DNA of 64,000 nt from positions 1-64,000 of the forward strand of contig JAIWNE010000011.1 in assembly GCA_025331445.1 (NCBI GenBank), given 5' to 3'. The translations under genes and the position numbers were made by a program. The stretch comes from Blakeslea trispora (taxonomy: Eukaryota; Mucoromycota; Mucoromycetes; Mucorales; Choanephoraceae). The notes under the pieces are model-generated. The model saw nothing but the letters and a program-made list of their open reading frames with translations, did no database searches and was not told where the DNA came from. Of the stretch, positions 11,614 to 22,607 are shown piece by piece; within the stretch, counting starts at the first letter, position 1, and each line of letters opens with the position of its first letter.

Positions 11614-11654
11614 AGACAATAGAAATTAGCGATGGAGAGCAGAGCCAGAAAATC

Positions 11655-11830
11655 CAACATAATGTATATATGTATATATCCATCTATATTCTCTTGCTTG
11701 TATATATATAAATACATATGTTTACATGTATGCAGACATATAGTTACGTGCATATATATTCACCCTCACTTATACATACATTTAGCTATCTATCTATCTA
11801 TCTATATTCATATTACGATTTATTCTTATA
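11655..11830. repeat. AT-rich TATATG/TATC low-complexity tract
   Basis: Interspersed TATATA, TATG and (CTAT)n units, including (TATC)4-5 near 11787-11803, lie downstream of the arrestin stop codon. ORFs predicted on both strands here are Tyr/Ile/His-rich artefacts of the repeat. Confidence 0.75.
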
Positions 11831-11915
11831 TATAGTGCTATCAAATTTGAATGTACAAAATTTTTAGTTTGTTTCAATATCTTTCGATTTTTTGAAACAC
11901 TCACAAACTATAAGG

Positions 11916-11943
11916 AGCACAACAATGTTGTTATTGTTGTGCT
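11916..11943. other. Perfect 11-bp inverted repeat overlapping the Fanzor stop codon
   Basis: AGCACAACAAT (11916-11926), a 6-nt spacer, and ATTGTTGTGCT (11933-11943) form a perfect hairpin. Its inner edge overlaps the stop codon (11942-11944, minus strand) of the Fanzor C-terminal fragment. In TnpB/Fanzor elements the guide RNA scaffold lies at the 3' end of the gene, so this hairpin is a candidate remnant of such an RNA or of the element end. That function is inference. Confidence 0.55.
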
Positions 11944-12184
11944 AAGTGAAAGGCCTTTGAAAGATAGGTGGTCTTTCATTGTTATGATTTTCTTGATAAG
12001 TGAGAACATAATGAATGCTCTTGGCAGCATTGACATCACAATTCCATACGGTTCTACAAGATTCACACTCGAAGATCGTATGTACTCTTCGCAATGTACT
12101 TCTGTCAATCACATCACTTAAAGTCCTTGATTTACACTTGTTGCAAATTTGGCTTGTAAGATATTCATCCACATAAACAGACAT
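11942..12184 (-). pseudogene. Fanzor/TnpB C-terminal fragment (zinc ribbon plus RuvC-III), 80 codons
   Basis: The fragment reads VDEYLTSQICNKCKSRTL, a Cys pair, then FECESCRTVWNCDVNAAKSI, and ends ERPPIFQRPFT. This is the OrfB zinc-ribbon and RuvC-III arrangement: CxxC, CxxC, then the catalytic Asp in a DVNAA motif. The usual Arg before that Asp is replaced (NCD instead of NRD). Fanzors are eukaryotic TnpB relatives, RNA-guided DNA endonucleases carried by mobile elements. RuvC-I and RuvC-II are missing, so this is not an active nuclease. Directly upstream, in another frame, lies the N-terminal half of a related element, so the middle appears deleted. Confidence 0.75.
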
Positions 12185-12590
12185 TGTTCAAATTTGTCTT
12201 GATCACTGAAGTTCGAGTAAAATCTTTAGACTTTTCTTGCTTACTAGCCTTGTGAAACTTGCATTTGCTACTAGATGAACGAGTATGACCTGATTCTCCA
12301 CATGTTTTACAAATAGCGCTTGAAGACTGATTTTTTGCTTGTTCTTGGTCTTTGGCTTTGCGAAGTTCATTGGATTTGTCAATTTTTACTTGTACCTTTA
12401 TTGAAATAACTGATGTAGGTTAATGAGAAGGTGATGTTGAAGTACCAACAGGCAATGCTATTGAAGCATCATGAGTTGGATGTTCAAAAGGAACAACAGA
12501 CGGAAGAGGAGGTGGTCAATAAACAGTTGAAGGTCCAGGAGCAAACAGGTCTATCCATTGTATATAATTCAGTAAGCTCAAAAATTATTG
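12164..12590 (-). pseudogene. Decayed N-terminal part of the same Fanzor-type element, with zinc knuckle
   Basis: One minus-strand frame from about 12590 down to the stop at 12166-12164 reads as a decayed protein with only two internal stops (TGA at 12518-12516, TAA at 12422-12420). Recognisable parts are a Pro-rich stretch (PPPLPSVVPFEHPTHDASIA), a Lys/Glu-rich linker, a zinc knuckle-like motif (CKTCGESGHTRSSSSKCKFH) and a terminal SVIKTNLNN. It runs directly into the zinc-ribbon fragment at about 12184 in a shifted frame, consistent with an internal deletion that removed the RuvC-I/II core. An exon-like upstream segment (12705-12630: ASPIDASDDDFQPTLPASEK, ending at a GTAAG donor) may be part of it. 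Assignment to the Fanzor element rests on contiguity and general resemblance. Confidence 0.5.
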
Positions 12591-13277
12591 GGTATGGAAA
12601 GACTGATTGTCTTTTAGATAACTTACCTAGAGAATGAGGATGAGGAAGGACCCTTTTCTTCTGCTTTTTTTTTTCAGAGGCAGGTAGTGTCGGCTGGAAA
12701 TCGTCATCTGATGCATCAATAGGGGATGCTTTGATTGAGAACAATTATCGAGTTAATGATCTGATTTTACAACTAAAGAATACCTGTATCTTCTCTTCTT
12801 CTTAATATCCCCTTACTAGGGCTTTTCCTTTCTTTCGTTTCATAGAGGATATATGAATGATTGAGAGATGGCGACAAAGAGAGAAGAAGAAGAAAAGAAT
12901 ATAAATGAAAGAAAACATTTTAGATTTTATCAGAACTGCTATGTCAGAAACATGCCTGACAAATTCGGTTTATTTGAATCAACTAAATACAAAACACACA
13001 AAGGCATTAATCGCAAAAACAAAAAGTTGTCTCAATTTCAAGATCCCAAATTTTTGTTCGACCTATCCGCTTTTTTTTTATGTATGTTTTTTCTTTAAGC
13101 AGTATATTTGAGGGCAATCCATAGTTAGACTTTTTTGTTCTTATATAAGCTTTCAAATATGTTCAGGTGCTCTTACTTTTCTATGGGACAAGTATTTTTT
13201 TTTCTACAATTTTTTCTTTTACCTCCAAGGCAATTTCGCTGGCATTACCGTGCTTACTAAATGCTACAATATAGTTC

Positions 13278-13643
13278 TCAAGCGAAGCTCAAGTACAAAA
13301 GGACAGAGTGCAAGTGGTATTGATTGTATGAGCCCACTGAGCTACCTCCCTTTTTCTGGTTCATTTCGGGCTTCACCTGCTCACGCAACAATTCGATGCA
13401 ATTGCTGATCTTGATCAATTCCCTCTTAGGATGGATCAGCTTATCTTCTGCATCCTCTTGTTCCTGGCTATTGTTGTGGATAACAGTGATACCAAAATTG
13501 AAGAAGGTAGATTTAAGGTCCACCTTGCTAGACTCCACTTTTCTTCTCCACTTTGTGGTTCTAGAGTCTTTTGTGTAGTGAATCTTTCTCTTCTCACCAG
13601 AGGATGCACTATCTCTAAGGCGTGAAAGGACTGGTCTGTCCAT
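13278..13643 (-). pseudogene. Unidentified basic ORF, probably transposon-derived, 121 aa
   Basis: An ATG-initiated ORF begins MDRPVLSRLRDSASSGEKRK, contains SRTTKWRRKVE and STFFNFGI, and continues as a charged helix with NCIELLREQVKPEMNQKKG. An 'SRTTKWRRK ... FF' arrangement is reminiscent of N-terminal regions of some fungal transposon proteins, but I cannot name a family. It may be the N-terminal part of the Fanzor-type element to its left (same strand, about 700 bp upstream) or a separate relic. No splice partner could be proven. Confidence 0.4.
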
Positions 13644-14281
13644 TTCACCCCCAAATAAGGACTCTCGAGAGACTGAAGGAAAACTACTTGTACCTGATCA
13701 TCTGTTGTGGATAGTAATGTTCATCTGGATCACTCTTATAAGAACCCGATACCTTCTAACAACATGATCAGAAAAATAAATCCATTAAAGCGATTGAAAG
13801 CCTTACGGTTATCTTCCTTTTTCTCGAAAATCAATTCGTTATGAAAGAAATGAAAAGAATTTGACATACGATTTATTTGATATTTAGAAATCATCCGTGG
13901 AACAATAATGATAATAAAGCAAAGAAATAAAGAAAGGAAAAACAATCTTCAACCTGTTTGCGTGAAAGGTAAGCTCTATGAAAAAATGACTAAAATTGCA
14001 GAAAAGTTATGAAAAATATAGTTGATAAAAGAAAAAGGATAAATTCTTGTTTTTGAGGACAGTGAGTTATGTTGGCTCTAACAACTAGATCAGCCTCGAT
14101 TGGTCTACGAGGCAACTGAGTAAAGAACTTCATACAAGGTGTTTGTCATTGCAGCTTATGAGATAACAGTGTCATTCTTAAATTCAGCAGCGTGTCACAG
14201 CTAAAAAACATGCATACACTGATATTTATTATTTTTTTAAAAAAATATTTTTTATTTTACATAATCATACAGAAAGAAGAA
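13644..14281. other. Intergenic region upstream of the CKS gene
   Basis: No supported gene. AT-rich with A/T runs. The plus-strand open frame upstream of the CKS start codon (from 14192) lacks an ATG of its own that fits and is Ile/Phe/Lys-rich, so it was not counted as coding. Confidence 0.5.
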
Positions 14282-15193
14282 ATGAACAACGACGAACAAT
14301 ACCCCATCGCATCAGGGATCAATAACCAAACAGGAGTAGAAAAGAAACCAGCAGAGAACGCAGCTAGTGCATCACAAGCAGAAAAAAACGCAAATAACTA
14401 TGGAAACAATCTGATGCCAAAAACGATCGATGAACTTCGAGAAATACAGGCTAGAGGGCGAAAACTACTTATAAAGCGAAAGTACATTAAGCGTTCGAGG
14501 GGTGCATTACCTGAAGAAAATCAAAAGACAGAAGAAGAGCTTCGCTTAGAAAGAATGCAAAAGAAGAAAGACATAGAAGAGTATTCGTCACAGATTGTCT
14601 ACTCCAACTATTACTTTGGTATGCCACATTGTTTTAGCCCTTGAAGTTGTCAACTCAAGTTTTTATTGTTTGAATAGATAACGAGCATGAATACAAACAT
14701 GTAGTACTACCAAAAAATTTAGCAAAATGGTTACCGAAACCCTCTCGATTACTGAAGCCTGCTGAATGGATTGAGTTGGGTGTTTATCAGACATCAGGAT
14801 GGGAACATTATATGATATATGGTAAGTAGACAACAGTATGCGGTCAAGCAAAGATAACTGATTGTTTGTGCATAAGCCCCTGAACCTCATGTATTGTTAT
14901 TCAGAAGAGAGAAAAATTATCTATCCAAATACGGAGATACTGAACCTCAGGTTCCTGACAGTATGAAAGAGCAGCACATGAAGCAGTCGCATGAGTATAT
15001 TGAAGAGCAAAAGCAGAAGCAGAAGCAGAAGCAAAAAGAGGCAGAGAGACGAGCAGCCGCTAAATTAGCCAAGGCATCCGAAGATGAAAGCATATCCAGC
15101 ATTCCACCACAAGAGCATATTCCTAACAATATTAATCATCGAATGACACGATCTCTTGCTGTATCACAGAATAAACAATCGGATTTGGAATAA
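14282..15193 (+). CDS. cks1: CKS1-family cyclin-dependent kinase regulatory subunit with long extensions, 265 aa
   Basis: Three exons (14282-14618, 14678-14821, 14877-15193) join in frame. The CKS fold sits in the middle (about residues 105-180): [69 protein letters not shown]. It includes the anion-binding-type residues and the [10 protein letters not shown] ending. CKS proteins bind CDK1/Cdc28-type kinases and read phosphorylated substrates to promote multisite phosphorylation. Both introns split within the conserved core, and only the chosen junctions restore it. The unusual parts are about 105 residues of charged N-terminal extension and about 85 residues of C-terminal tail with (KQ)n repeats and Ala/Glu-rich helix; plain CKS proteins are about 80-120 aa, though yeast Cks1 also has a tail. 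Confidence 0.92.
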
Positions 15194-15669
15194 AGCATTG
15201 AAAATCCCTTTGTCTTTTGAGCCTACGACGCTTTCTTTCTTTCTTTTTATCTGCAGTGATCTTATTTTAGATGAAAAGATGACTTTGATTCTTTTTTACA
15301 GGAGACAAAGAGTTTTCCGATCTAATACAATGTAGCACAAGCTTAAAAAAGGGATACCCATCACTGGTTCACAAATGAGATATTCATAAGTTGAAGCAAC
15401 AAGAGCAAAGAGGGCGAGAGATACTCTGCATAATGTGATAAGCAATGTAGACATAAGATTGTTCAAGGCAATCAACTATATAATAATAATAGCAATGATA
15501 TGAAATATAAGCTGCACTAAACTTGCCAGTCATATTAGACAGATATTGCCTGGTTATAGACTAGATCTTGTGTGTTCATGTAATGTTCTTTTTAGTTGTT
15601 AATCAAAAGGAAATTTGCTTTTTTTTTCTGTTCAAATGAATATAGATATCAAATAATGGTCTTTCGTGT
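15194..15669. other. Intergenic region between convergent CKS and KH genes
   Basis: 476 bp between two convergent genes. No ORF of note; A/T-rich 3'-flanking sequence that presumably holds both polyadenylation regions. Confidence 0.6.
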
Positions 15670-17221
15670 TTAGTTATGACGTAGTCCCAATCGTGCTTTT
15701 TCAGATTCGAGTCGAGAATATAAAAGATAAAGTGCCATTTGGTTGCTTTCAGGAGTACCGGTGATGGTGACTAGTCTCTCATTCGCATCGCCATGTGGAT
15801 CGGCAATCTTGATATGACTACCACTTAATTGACGAATCTCGTTGATCTTGCTACCACCTTTACCTATAATACATCCAACCTGTTCAAAAATTAATTCAGT
15901 TGTACTGTATCGAGATTGTGTTGTCTTTTAAATTACCATTTCATTAGGGATAAATATTTGTTGTGCTTGTTGAGCACTAGCAGGACCCATGGCAGATAAA
16001 CCTGACATGTTGCCTATACCGGCCATTCCTCCCATACCAGCCATTCCCATATTGTAATCCTGTCGACTGTATCCATTGTTATTTGTGTTTCCTGGATAAT
16101 AAAATTGGTTGCTAGCTAAGGGCAGTCCTCCCATGGGCATATATCCCATAGCAGCGGCAGCGGCAGCGGCAGCAGCAGCAGGATGGTGATGATTGTTGTT
16201 TGATCTCATATTGTTGTATCCGCTTGCAGGGCGAGTGTTGGTCTGGCTTATGTTGCGTAATGGAATAGGTCGATATTGGATTAGATTAGGTATAGCTCGA
16301 TGGTCTGAGTTGTGATCCATCAGGATTTTAGCAATACGCTGAACTGCTTGTTGAACAGCGCCAGGTGTACCTTGAATGGAAACTGTGCGCTCTGTGGATA
16401 ATGGAAGAGGTTCTTCGGAAGCGTTCAAGCGAGCGCCACTCTCTTCTTGGATCGACTTGATGATAATACCGCCTTTGCCTATCAGTGTGCCCATCTTACT
16501 GTCAGGCACAAGAAGCTTGATCAGTAAAGTACCATTATCACTGACACCATCTTCTTGCTGAGTATGTTCATGCAAGATTTTTTCGGCAATTAAAGCATAG
16601 GCCTATGAAGAGATAGAATATCAAAATAAAGAATGAGAATTTGAAACAAAAGAGGAAATTCCCATTGAAGTTTTAAAATGACTTTGCTTTTTTTTTTTTT
16701 ACCTTGGCAACAGCATTGACAGGACCAGTGGCAGTCAAAATACGCTCAAATGCACCCGGTACAATCTCTGAAATTGTGACACGAGCATTTGATAGCTCAC
16801 GGATGTTACTCACATTTTTACCACCCCGTCCAATAATAACGCCTGCATCTTTTGTACCAACAAGTGAACGGATAGCAACATTATCACTACCAACAAGAGG
16901 AATCTGATCGTTTTCGTGGTCTTGAGCATGTTGTTCATCATCTTCTCCAGCGATAGCTGCTTCGTCGTCAGAGTTGCTTTCCTCCCATTTCTTTCGTCTG
17001 AGAGCCTTATCCGAAGAAGGGCCATGCATACAGTCTTTTGAATCTTCAGCTGAAGGTATGAAATGAGGTGCCTTTGTCTCTGGATCAGGTACCGCTAAGC
17101 GTTTAGGATGGCGGTCTTCATGACCATCTCTTTCATAGTCAGAGTCTAATTCTTCGTCTTCAAGACGAGGTCTTTTAGATCTATCAATAGGCGAACCTAC
17201 ATTGTTTTCATTGTCTGACAT
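15670..17221 (-). CDS. Triple KH-domain RNA-binding protein (PCBP/hnRNP K/Hek2-like), 464 aa
   Basis: Exons 17221-16703, 16602-15937 and 15879-15670, all phase 0, give 464 residues. An acidic, Lys/Arg-rich N-terminus (SKRPRLEDEELDSDYERDGH) is followed by three KH domains: KH1 (VGTKDAGVIIGRGGKNVSNI), KH2 (VPDSKMGTLIGKGGIIIKSI) and KH3 (VGCIIGKGGSKINEIRQ). Each has the GxxG loop (GRGG, GKGG, GKGG) that contacts single-stranded nucleic acid. Between KH2 and KH3 lie an Asn/His stretch, about 11 Ala (around 16150-16180), and a Gly/Met-rich region (GMAGMGGMAGIG). Such proteins bind C/U-rich RNA and act in mRNA localisation, stability or telomere maintenance. The intron before KH3 splits the domain start. 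Confidence 0.9.
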
Positions 17222-17861
17222 CTATGTTAACAAACAATCAATCAATTAAATCACATGTAAATTTATATGTGTTGAAGTACCTTTTTTTTTTTGCTTATAA
17301 AAAAAATCTTTTTTTTTAAATAGTGTCAAAGAATATGTTTATACAACAGATAAAAATTCTTTCTCTTGATGTATTTAAAGAAGTTAAAGAAAAGGGTGTT
17401 TTTGGATGATAGATAGTATAGAGGTTGTGTAAGGTGTAGAGTCTGGGAAAAAAACAGGATGAAGTGTAAGGATTTTACGTGAGTAGATGGATGTAAAATT
17501 AGGTAAGTAGATAAGGAGAGAACAGACAGCCATAAAATTCATTCTACTGCTATCTCGTTCTCCATATATCAAGAAAACATGTTTAACATAAAAAAAAGGA
17601 AAAGAATAAATACCAGTGATATAGGGAATGGGGAGCTAGTGTATTCAATCCGATGTATGTATTGTTTTTGTCGTTTGAAAAAGGCAGACGCTAGTATGCC
17701 AGGGTTATCACTTGAAATAAAGAAAAGAAAAAAGATTCTAGTGCAAAAGAAAAAAAAATTAGAATTTGAGCGCCTTTGACTGTACAGTCGTAAGACCCCC
17801 ATTTTTGAAAGTCCGCACTTTTTTTTTCTTTTTTCGTAAATCCTAACATTGAGAATGGAGC
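17222..17861. other. Intergenic region between the KH gene and a LINE relic
   Basis: No gene supported. It contains the KH promoter side with T-runs (about 17282-17292 and 17310-17318) and short Lys-rich ORFs that look like chance. Confidence 0.5.
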
Positions 17862-20240
17862 ATGGCTCTTTCCAATATTCAGAACCACAAATTTTCTAAA
17901 GATACTACCGTATCCCAAGGGAATGATACGCAGTCTTCACTCCGCAATCCTAACCGCGATTTTTTACAAGTTGCTACATTGGCTTAGCGACTGCGATTGT
18001 TTCAATGTTTTCCCTTTGAAGTTGATACGGTTCACGGTAATACTGCTTCTGTTGAATCCAAGGATTACTTCTCGATTACTATCGAATTGGCTCCTTTGAC
18101 TGGCCTTGATTTTCATAACAAAACACTTGGCAGTGTTGTGCGTGACCAGTTCCCGAGTGGCATTGGTCTCAAAGAACGTAGAGTGGACCGTCAATGTTTT
18201 GTTGAGATCGACTTTCCCTCTGTAGATGAGCGAGATCAGGCTCTTTTAAAACCTTTTGTTGTTCACGATCAACCTTTACAAATTAGTCAAACTTTGGACT
18301 CTAACGCTATTGTTGCTGGCATTAGTATCGCTGAAATCCCTCATGAGCAGGAGGCGATTTTGAAGCCTAAGGTCATTGATGTTCTATCCCAATATGGGAC
18401 ATTCCTGAGATTAGGTTATGGTACATTGAGGATGACCATTGGTTCAACGGCCAAAGCTTTGTCCCCCCCCTCAGTCAGGATAATGCTAACCAAGTTTTGC
18501 CTTTCTGTCCTCAAATACCCTCATGAGAGAAGGATCATTTGCTTCGTTTGAGCTGGAAATATATAAATCCTGTATGTGCTTACCGTCACTTGAAAGCCAG
18601 TTGTCTCAAATTGAATCTCTGTCGTAAGGCCTACTTTGTTTGTGGGAGCTGCGAACACCTTCGTGCTAAGTGTCCTCAAGCATGTTAGAACATGAATAAA
18701 AAGCGTTCTTGCCAGGACGAGTCTACTAGTCCTTCGCGCATCAATTTGGATGCTTTTTTCCCTTCTTCTAGTGTATCACCTTCAATTTCTATCAAGACCA
18801 TCAATGAAGTTCCATTCTCCTCTGATCAGCGGTCTCTTCTTTCTAAATCTCCTAAGATTATGATGGGAACTGAAGTGTCTGTTCAACAGCGCCTCTTCAG
18901 TGCTGTAGAGGAAACCATTGAGAATAATAATCAGATGGATATCAGATTGGTTATTTCATCTTCTGATGATGACATGAACGTGGATATCATTGAAAAATTG
19001 TCTATTCAGTTGCTACAGGTTCTCTTTCGCCAGATGGGGCAACTCACCGCACTCGCTACGGACGGCAAATCAAGCGTCCTGAGCGCTACAGTCTCTAATT
19101 ATAAATCGTGGCAATTACTCAGAGGAGAGAGCTTGTCATTTGAAGATTGTTTCTCTCAATTGTCGAACTATTTATAAAATCTCTGATCGCTCTTCTTCTG
19201 AATTTTTGAGATATCTTTGTTCACTCAAATATAGCTTGTTACCCTTTTAAGAAGCAACTATTCAATCCCATTCCTTTGATTCTACCACTCGCACTCTCAG
19301 TTTACAGTTACAAGTTCGTCAATCCGTCTGGACTGCTCATTACGGTTTAAGCAACCTTCAACCTACTATGGACATGGAAATCTTGAAACAGGCATCTGAT
19401 GATCAATACATACTTGCGTCTGTTACCATGTCCATTATGCCTTCCTTTCACCCCATATATATTTTCAACTTGTACGCTCCGGTTAGCACTGATACAGTAA
19501 GGGGTTTTTTTTTTAAAAATATGATCAGGGCACTATATGCCTTAGAATCTGAAGTTCCTGATCTCTTGCATTACTTATTTATTAGTGGCAATTTTAACTA
19601 TTGCTTTGATTAAAATAGTAATCATCATACACGCAGAAGAGCTCATCCTCACGGTTGGCTACAGCTATTCGGTTCTGGGTTGGTTGATTGTCTGAATGAT
19701 CCAGCTTCTTCAAAAAATCACCATCTGACTTTTAAGAGTACTCAATCTGTGCATACCTGTATTGGCTACATGTTCGTCAGTCCTTTGATTCGACATATTA
19801 CCATTGATGGTGATGTGTTGTACCTCAATCGTCGATGGACAGATCATGCCTTGCTATTCATTCAATGCTCTGTCGGTTTGTCCTTGTTGAGTAAGAGACT
19901 GTGGCGAGTAAATCCCAACTTAGTTCGCATTCAAAAGAAAGCAGAGATCTACGGAAAATCATGCAAAATGTCTGCCAAGCTAAGAGCAAAAATCATTGAC
20001 ATTCGCAATTGTTTTTAGAAAAAGTATGAACCCCCAAGTATTTTGCTTTTGAGTTGTAAATTTTGAGATTCCTTGCTTGCATGTCATGAACCAGAGCTTC
20101 CAGTTAGTAGTACTTCTTTTTTTTTTCGTCGATGCAAATCCTATATCTCACTGTTAAAAAGAGAGAATAGCTTCAACACAATAGGTTTAGATTCAAGTTG
20201 GTTGCCAGGAATTGCAGCCATTTGTTTATGAAGCAAAGAA
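17862..20240 (+). mobile_element. Decayed non-LTR retrotransposon (LINE): ORF1 and ORF2 endonuclease region
   Basis: ORF1 starts at the ATG at 17862 (MALSNIQNHKFSKD...) and runs to about 18551 with one in-frame TAG near 17985. After a frameshift, a Cys/His knuckle follows (RKAYFVCGSCEHLRAKCPQAC, about 18625-18690), and another ORF extends to 19177. ORF2 is represented by an endonuclease/exonuclease/phosphatase domain from about 19368: IYIFNLYAPVS, ISGNFNYCFD, then IGYMFVSPLIRHI and RRWTDHALL. These correspond to the family's NIYAP, GDFN, DY and SDH blocks, with the first Asp apparently changed to Asn. Stops and frameshifts are numerous, and reverse transcriptase is absent. Similar sequence fades near 20240, where repeat R1 begins. 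Confidence 0.75.
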
Positions 20241-20339
20241 TGTGTTAATATTTCAAATGAATGTAATAAATAAAACAGTGTAGAGAAATATATCGGCTTG
20301 AAGGACTATAGCTGATGACTTTTAATTGAGAATCTATAG

Positions 20340-20897
20340 CTTTGCTCACTTAATAGAATTCCCAATTTTAATGACAATTGGTTTTTCCAGAAGGCTCTTG
20401 ATGTACTGCTTCTGTCTAAGTATTTCATAGGCTTAGCATGGACTGCATTGACTATGTGGCTGAATAGGCTTGATTGATCTTCTCATAATTAGTGTAACTT
20501 AAGATTATTGTAAGATGTTGAAGTAATAAAGGTAAAGGCTTACCACCTATTGTACGCAATATATCATTGTATCGAGATAAATTAGGAAAAAACGTGTAGA
20601 CATCACTAGCACTATAAACTACAATTTGGTGCATCAAAAAATACATGAAGCAGTCTGCACACTATAAGTGACGTTGAACTAATGATATTCGCCGACAACA
20701 AAGCAAATCTTAGTACTGTCTACTTCTATAATACCAAAGCAGATTCCTTTCTCTATCATAGGCGCAGTCAACAATATGAGTTACATAAACACACCAACTT
20801 TTGAGACAAACACATCTATATATGCATGCTAATTAGCTGTTTGTATGACACAATTAGCTTGCAGGTGTTTAACGATACAAAAGTATACATATATCAT
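20340..20897 (-). repeat. Dispersed repeat R1, copy 1 (diverged)
   Basis: This shares CCAGAAGG, TGCATTGACTATGTGGCT, GATTGATCTTCTCAT and CTTAGTACTGTCT blocks, in the same order and orientation, with 42,030-42,541 and partly with 39,155-39,540. Minus-strand translations of the three copies match (the 39-kb copy reads YFDTTKTCFDVNTPI; the 42-kb copy reads DSTKTCFDTLVGEP), so the repeat derives from a protein-coding sequence, now full of stops. Family unknown. Confidence 0.6.
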
Positions 20898-21446
20898 CCT
20901 ATTCTCCCTTTTACTGCAGAATAATGAATAATAATCACGGTAAATAATCTATGCCAACTTCTTTCTCTATTCGTGCTAATAATGAGGAGTTGGTCTTTTT
21001 GTATTGTCAAACAAAGAACCAGGGCGGTCATTAGATAGAACAAGGCCCAGACCAATCCACACAAAAAAACAAACAAACAATCAATATATTAGCCAATGAG
21101 GACAAATGATCAGTAATGTGGTCAATTTACTTTACGTAAACCAAGAAAAAAATGGATATATTACACACAAAGGTAACAAGGCTGTTCACTGGACTATGGG
21201 ATGTCTGCTAATGCTTGTTTAGATGAATACACACGCGCTTTTTTGCTGTTTAGATGACATGCAGAAAAGAGATTGTTTGGAAAAAAGGCATATTTTTTGT
21301 CATGATTGTTGTCGCGTATCTATACTGATCAAATCAAACAGGCTTTTTTATTTATTTATTTGTTCTTTTCTTGAAGACGTGATAAGTCCTCCATTCAAGA
21401 GCTAAAAAGATATCTGAGAAACAGAAAGATTAAAGCAACGTTTACA
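20898..21446. repeat. Dispersed repeat R2, copy 1 (about 99% identical to 42,542-43,095)
   Basis: Base-by-base comparison with 42,542-43,095 shows about five substitutions and one 5-bp length difference in a T-run over 549 bp. No TG...CA ends were evident, so it is not clearly an LTR. It contains a short ORF (MPTSFSIRANNEELVFLYCQ) present in both copies. It follows R1 in both places. Confidence 0.85.
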
Positions 21447-21762
21447 ATTTAGACTTCTTACTATCAGTGGTAATCTATACACTCTTTTTAGAGGGAGGGA
21501 TGACCCTCCTCCTTAAAACCCCCTCGAAACTGGCTTAGGCTTAGTCTATGTAAGTAATTATTGTTTATTATTCGTGTCGTGCACAAGCTTATATCATGCG
21601 ATCTGACAATGATAAAATACGATGATATGATTCCTGCCTTCATATGCAAGTCATGGAATGCAAAAAAAGTTGTCAACCATCGCTACATCTTTTCTTATCA
21701 ATCGCCTCAATTACCCCTTTCAAAATTATGTCTTCTAACATAAACTTTTACACTTATTTTAG

Positions 21763-22607
21763 GTTGAACGGGTTTGTAGTCTGGCCAAAGACAGCCAGAG
21801 AATCCGAAGCACAAAAAGTGAGGCGAGTGAATGATTTGGTCAACTTTTTCTTTAAAGATTGCTCTCTAATACAAAGATGTAAGTACGAGAGTTGTTTTGT
21901 TAGTACTTGTATTGATTTTTTTAAGTAAAGAAACTATTGATAATGCTACCGAAGCAGCTTACATCTTCAACGAGAGCAACTACTCGAGCAATTCTGCCTC
22001 TAGTACCTCTTCTTCTAGCAATTCAGGAAGAAAAATCAACCTGGTTGTAAGAGATGGTAAGGGTTTCAGGCCGGCATTTTGCGAGTTCAAGGCTGAACAC
22101 AAAAGAACTTCCACCGACCACCAACAAAGCAAGACCTTGAGGTTGAGCCTCACAATACTCGAGGAAATGAAGAAGCTCTTTGTTGATGGGCAAGTAGTTT
22201 CTTTTGTCTGGACAGGTAAGTGATTACCATGCATTATCTAATAGTTCTAACTCATATACAATAAAAGATTCTTATGAAGTTCTTTTGTCATTGAAAGAAC
22301 GCTATGGCATTTTTGTTGCTCGGTTCGCTGAACCATTTTTGGTTCCAATAGAAGAGAGACAACTCGACGAAGATGTCTGTGACGCGTTTGTTACGATGCT
22401 CAATTGGAAGGTAATATTCAAAAGAAACCATATACTTTTATTCAATACAAGTAGCACTTTTCTCTCTACATTAAATAGAGACACTTGCTGTCAACCAGTG
22501 AGAAGGCTGCATTTGCCAAGAGCAAGCCTGCGAGAAGAGAGGTGAACCTGCCTGATGTTTGCTTTACCATATGCCATCAGAAGAAGAGAAGAAAAAGAAA
22601 TGAATGA
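21763..22607 (+). pseudogene. PD-(D/E)XK nuclease-like family member, locus A (one junction unresolved)
   Basis: Exon-like segments: 21763-21878 (LNGFVVWPKTARESEAQKVR...), about 21926-22215, 22268-22410 and 22479-22607. The second has GRKINLVVRDGKGFRPAFCEFKAEH, then QQSKTLRLSLTIL and VVSFVWTG. The third has SYEVLLSLKERYGIFVAR and FVTMLNWK, and the last ends QKKRRKRNE, a possible nuclear localisation signal. The D/N...E-x-K and Q..K..R arrangement resembles PD-(D/E)XK nucleases; here the first acid is Asn (KINLV). The layout matches the gene at 54,007-55,416, including the late GYM/SYE...IARx...NWK block. Frame is preserved across introns 22216-22267 and 22411-22478 but not between the first two segments, so this is either a pseudogene or an incompletely resolved gene. 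Confidence 0.55.
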
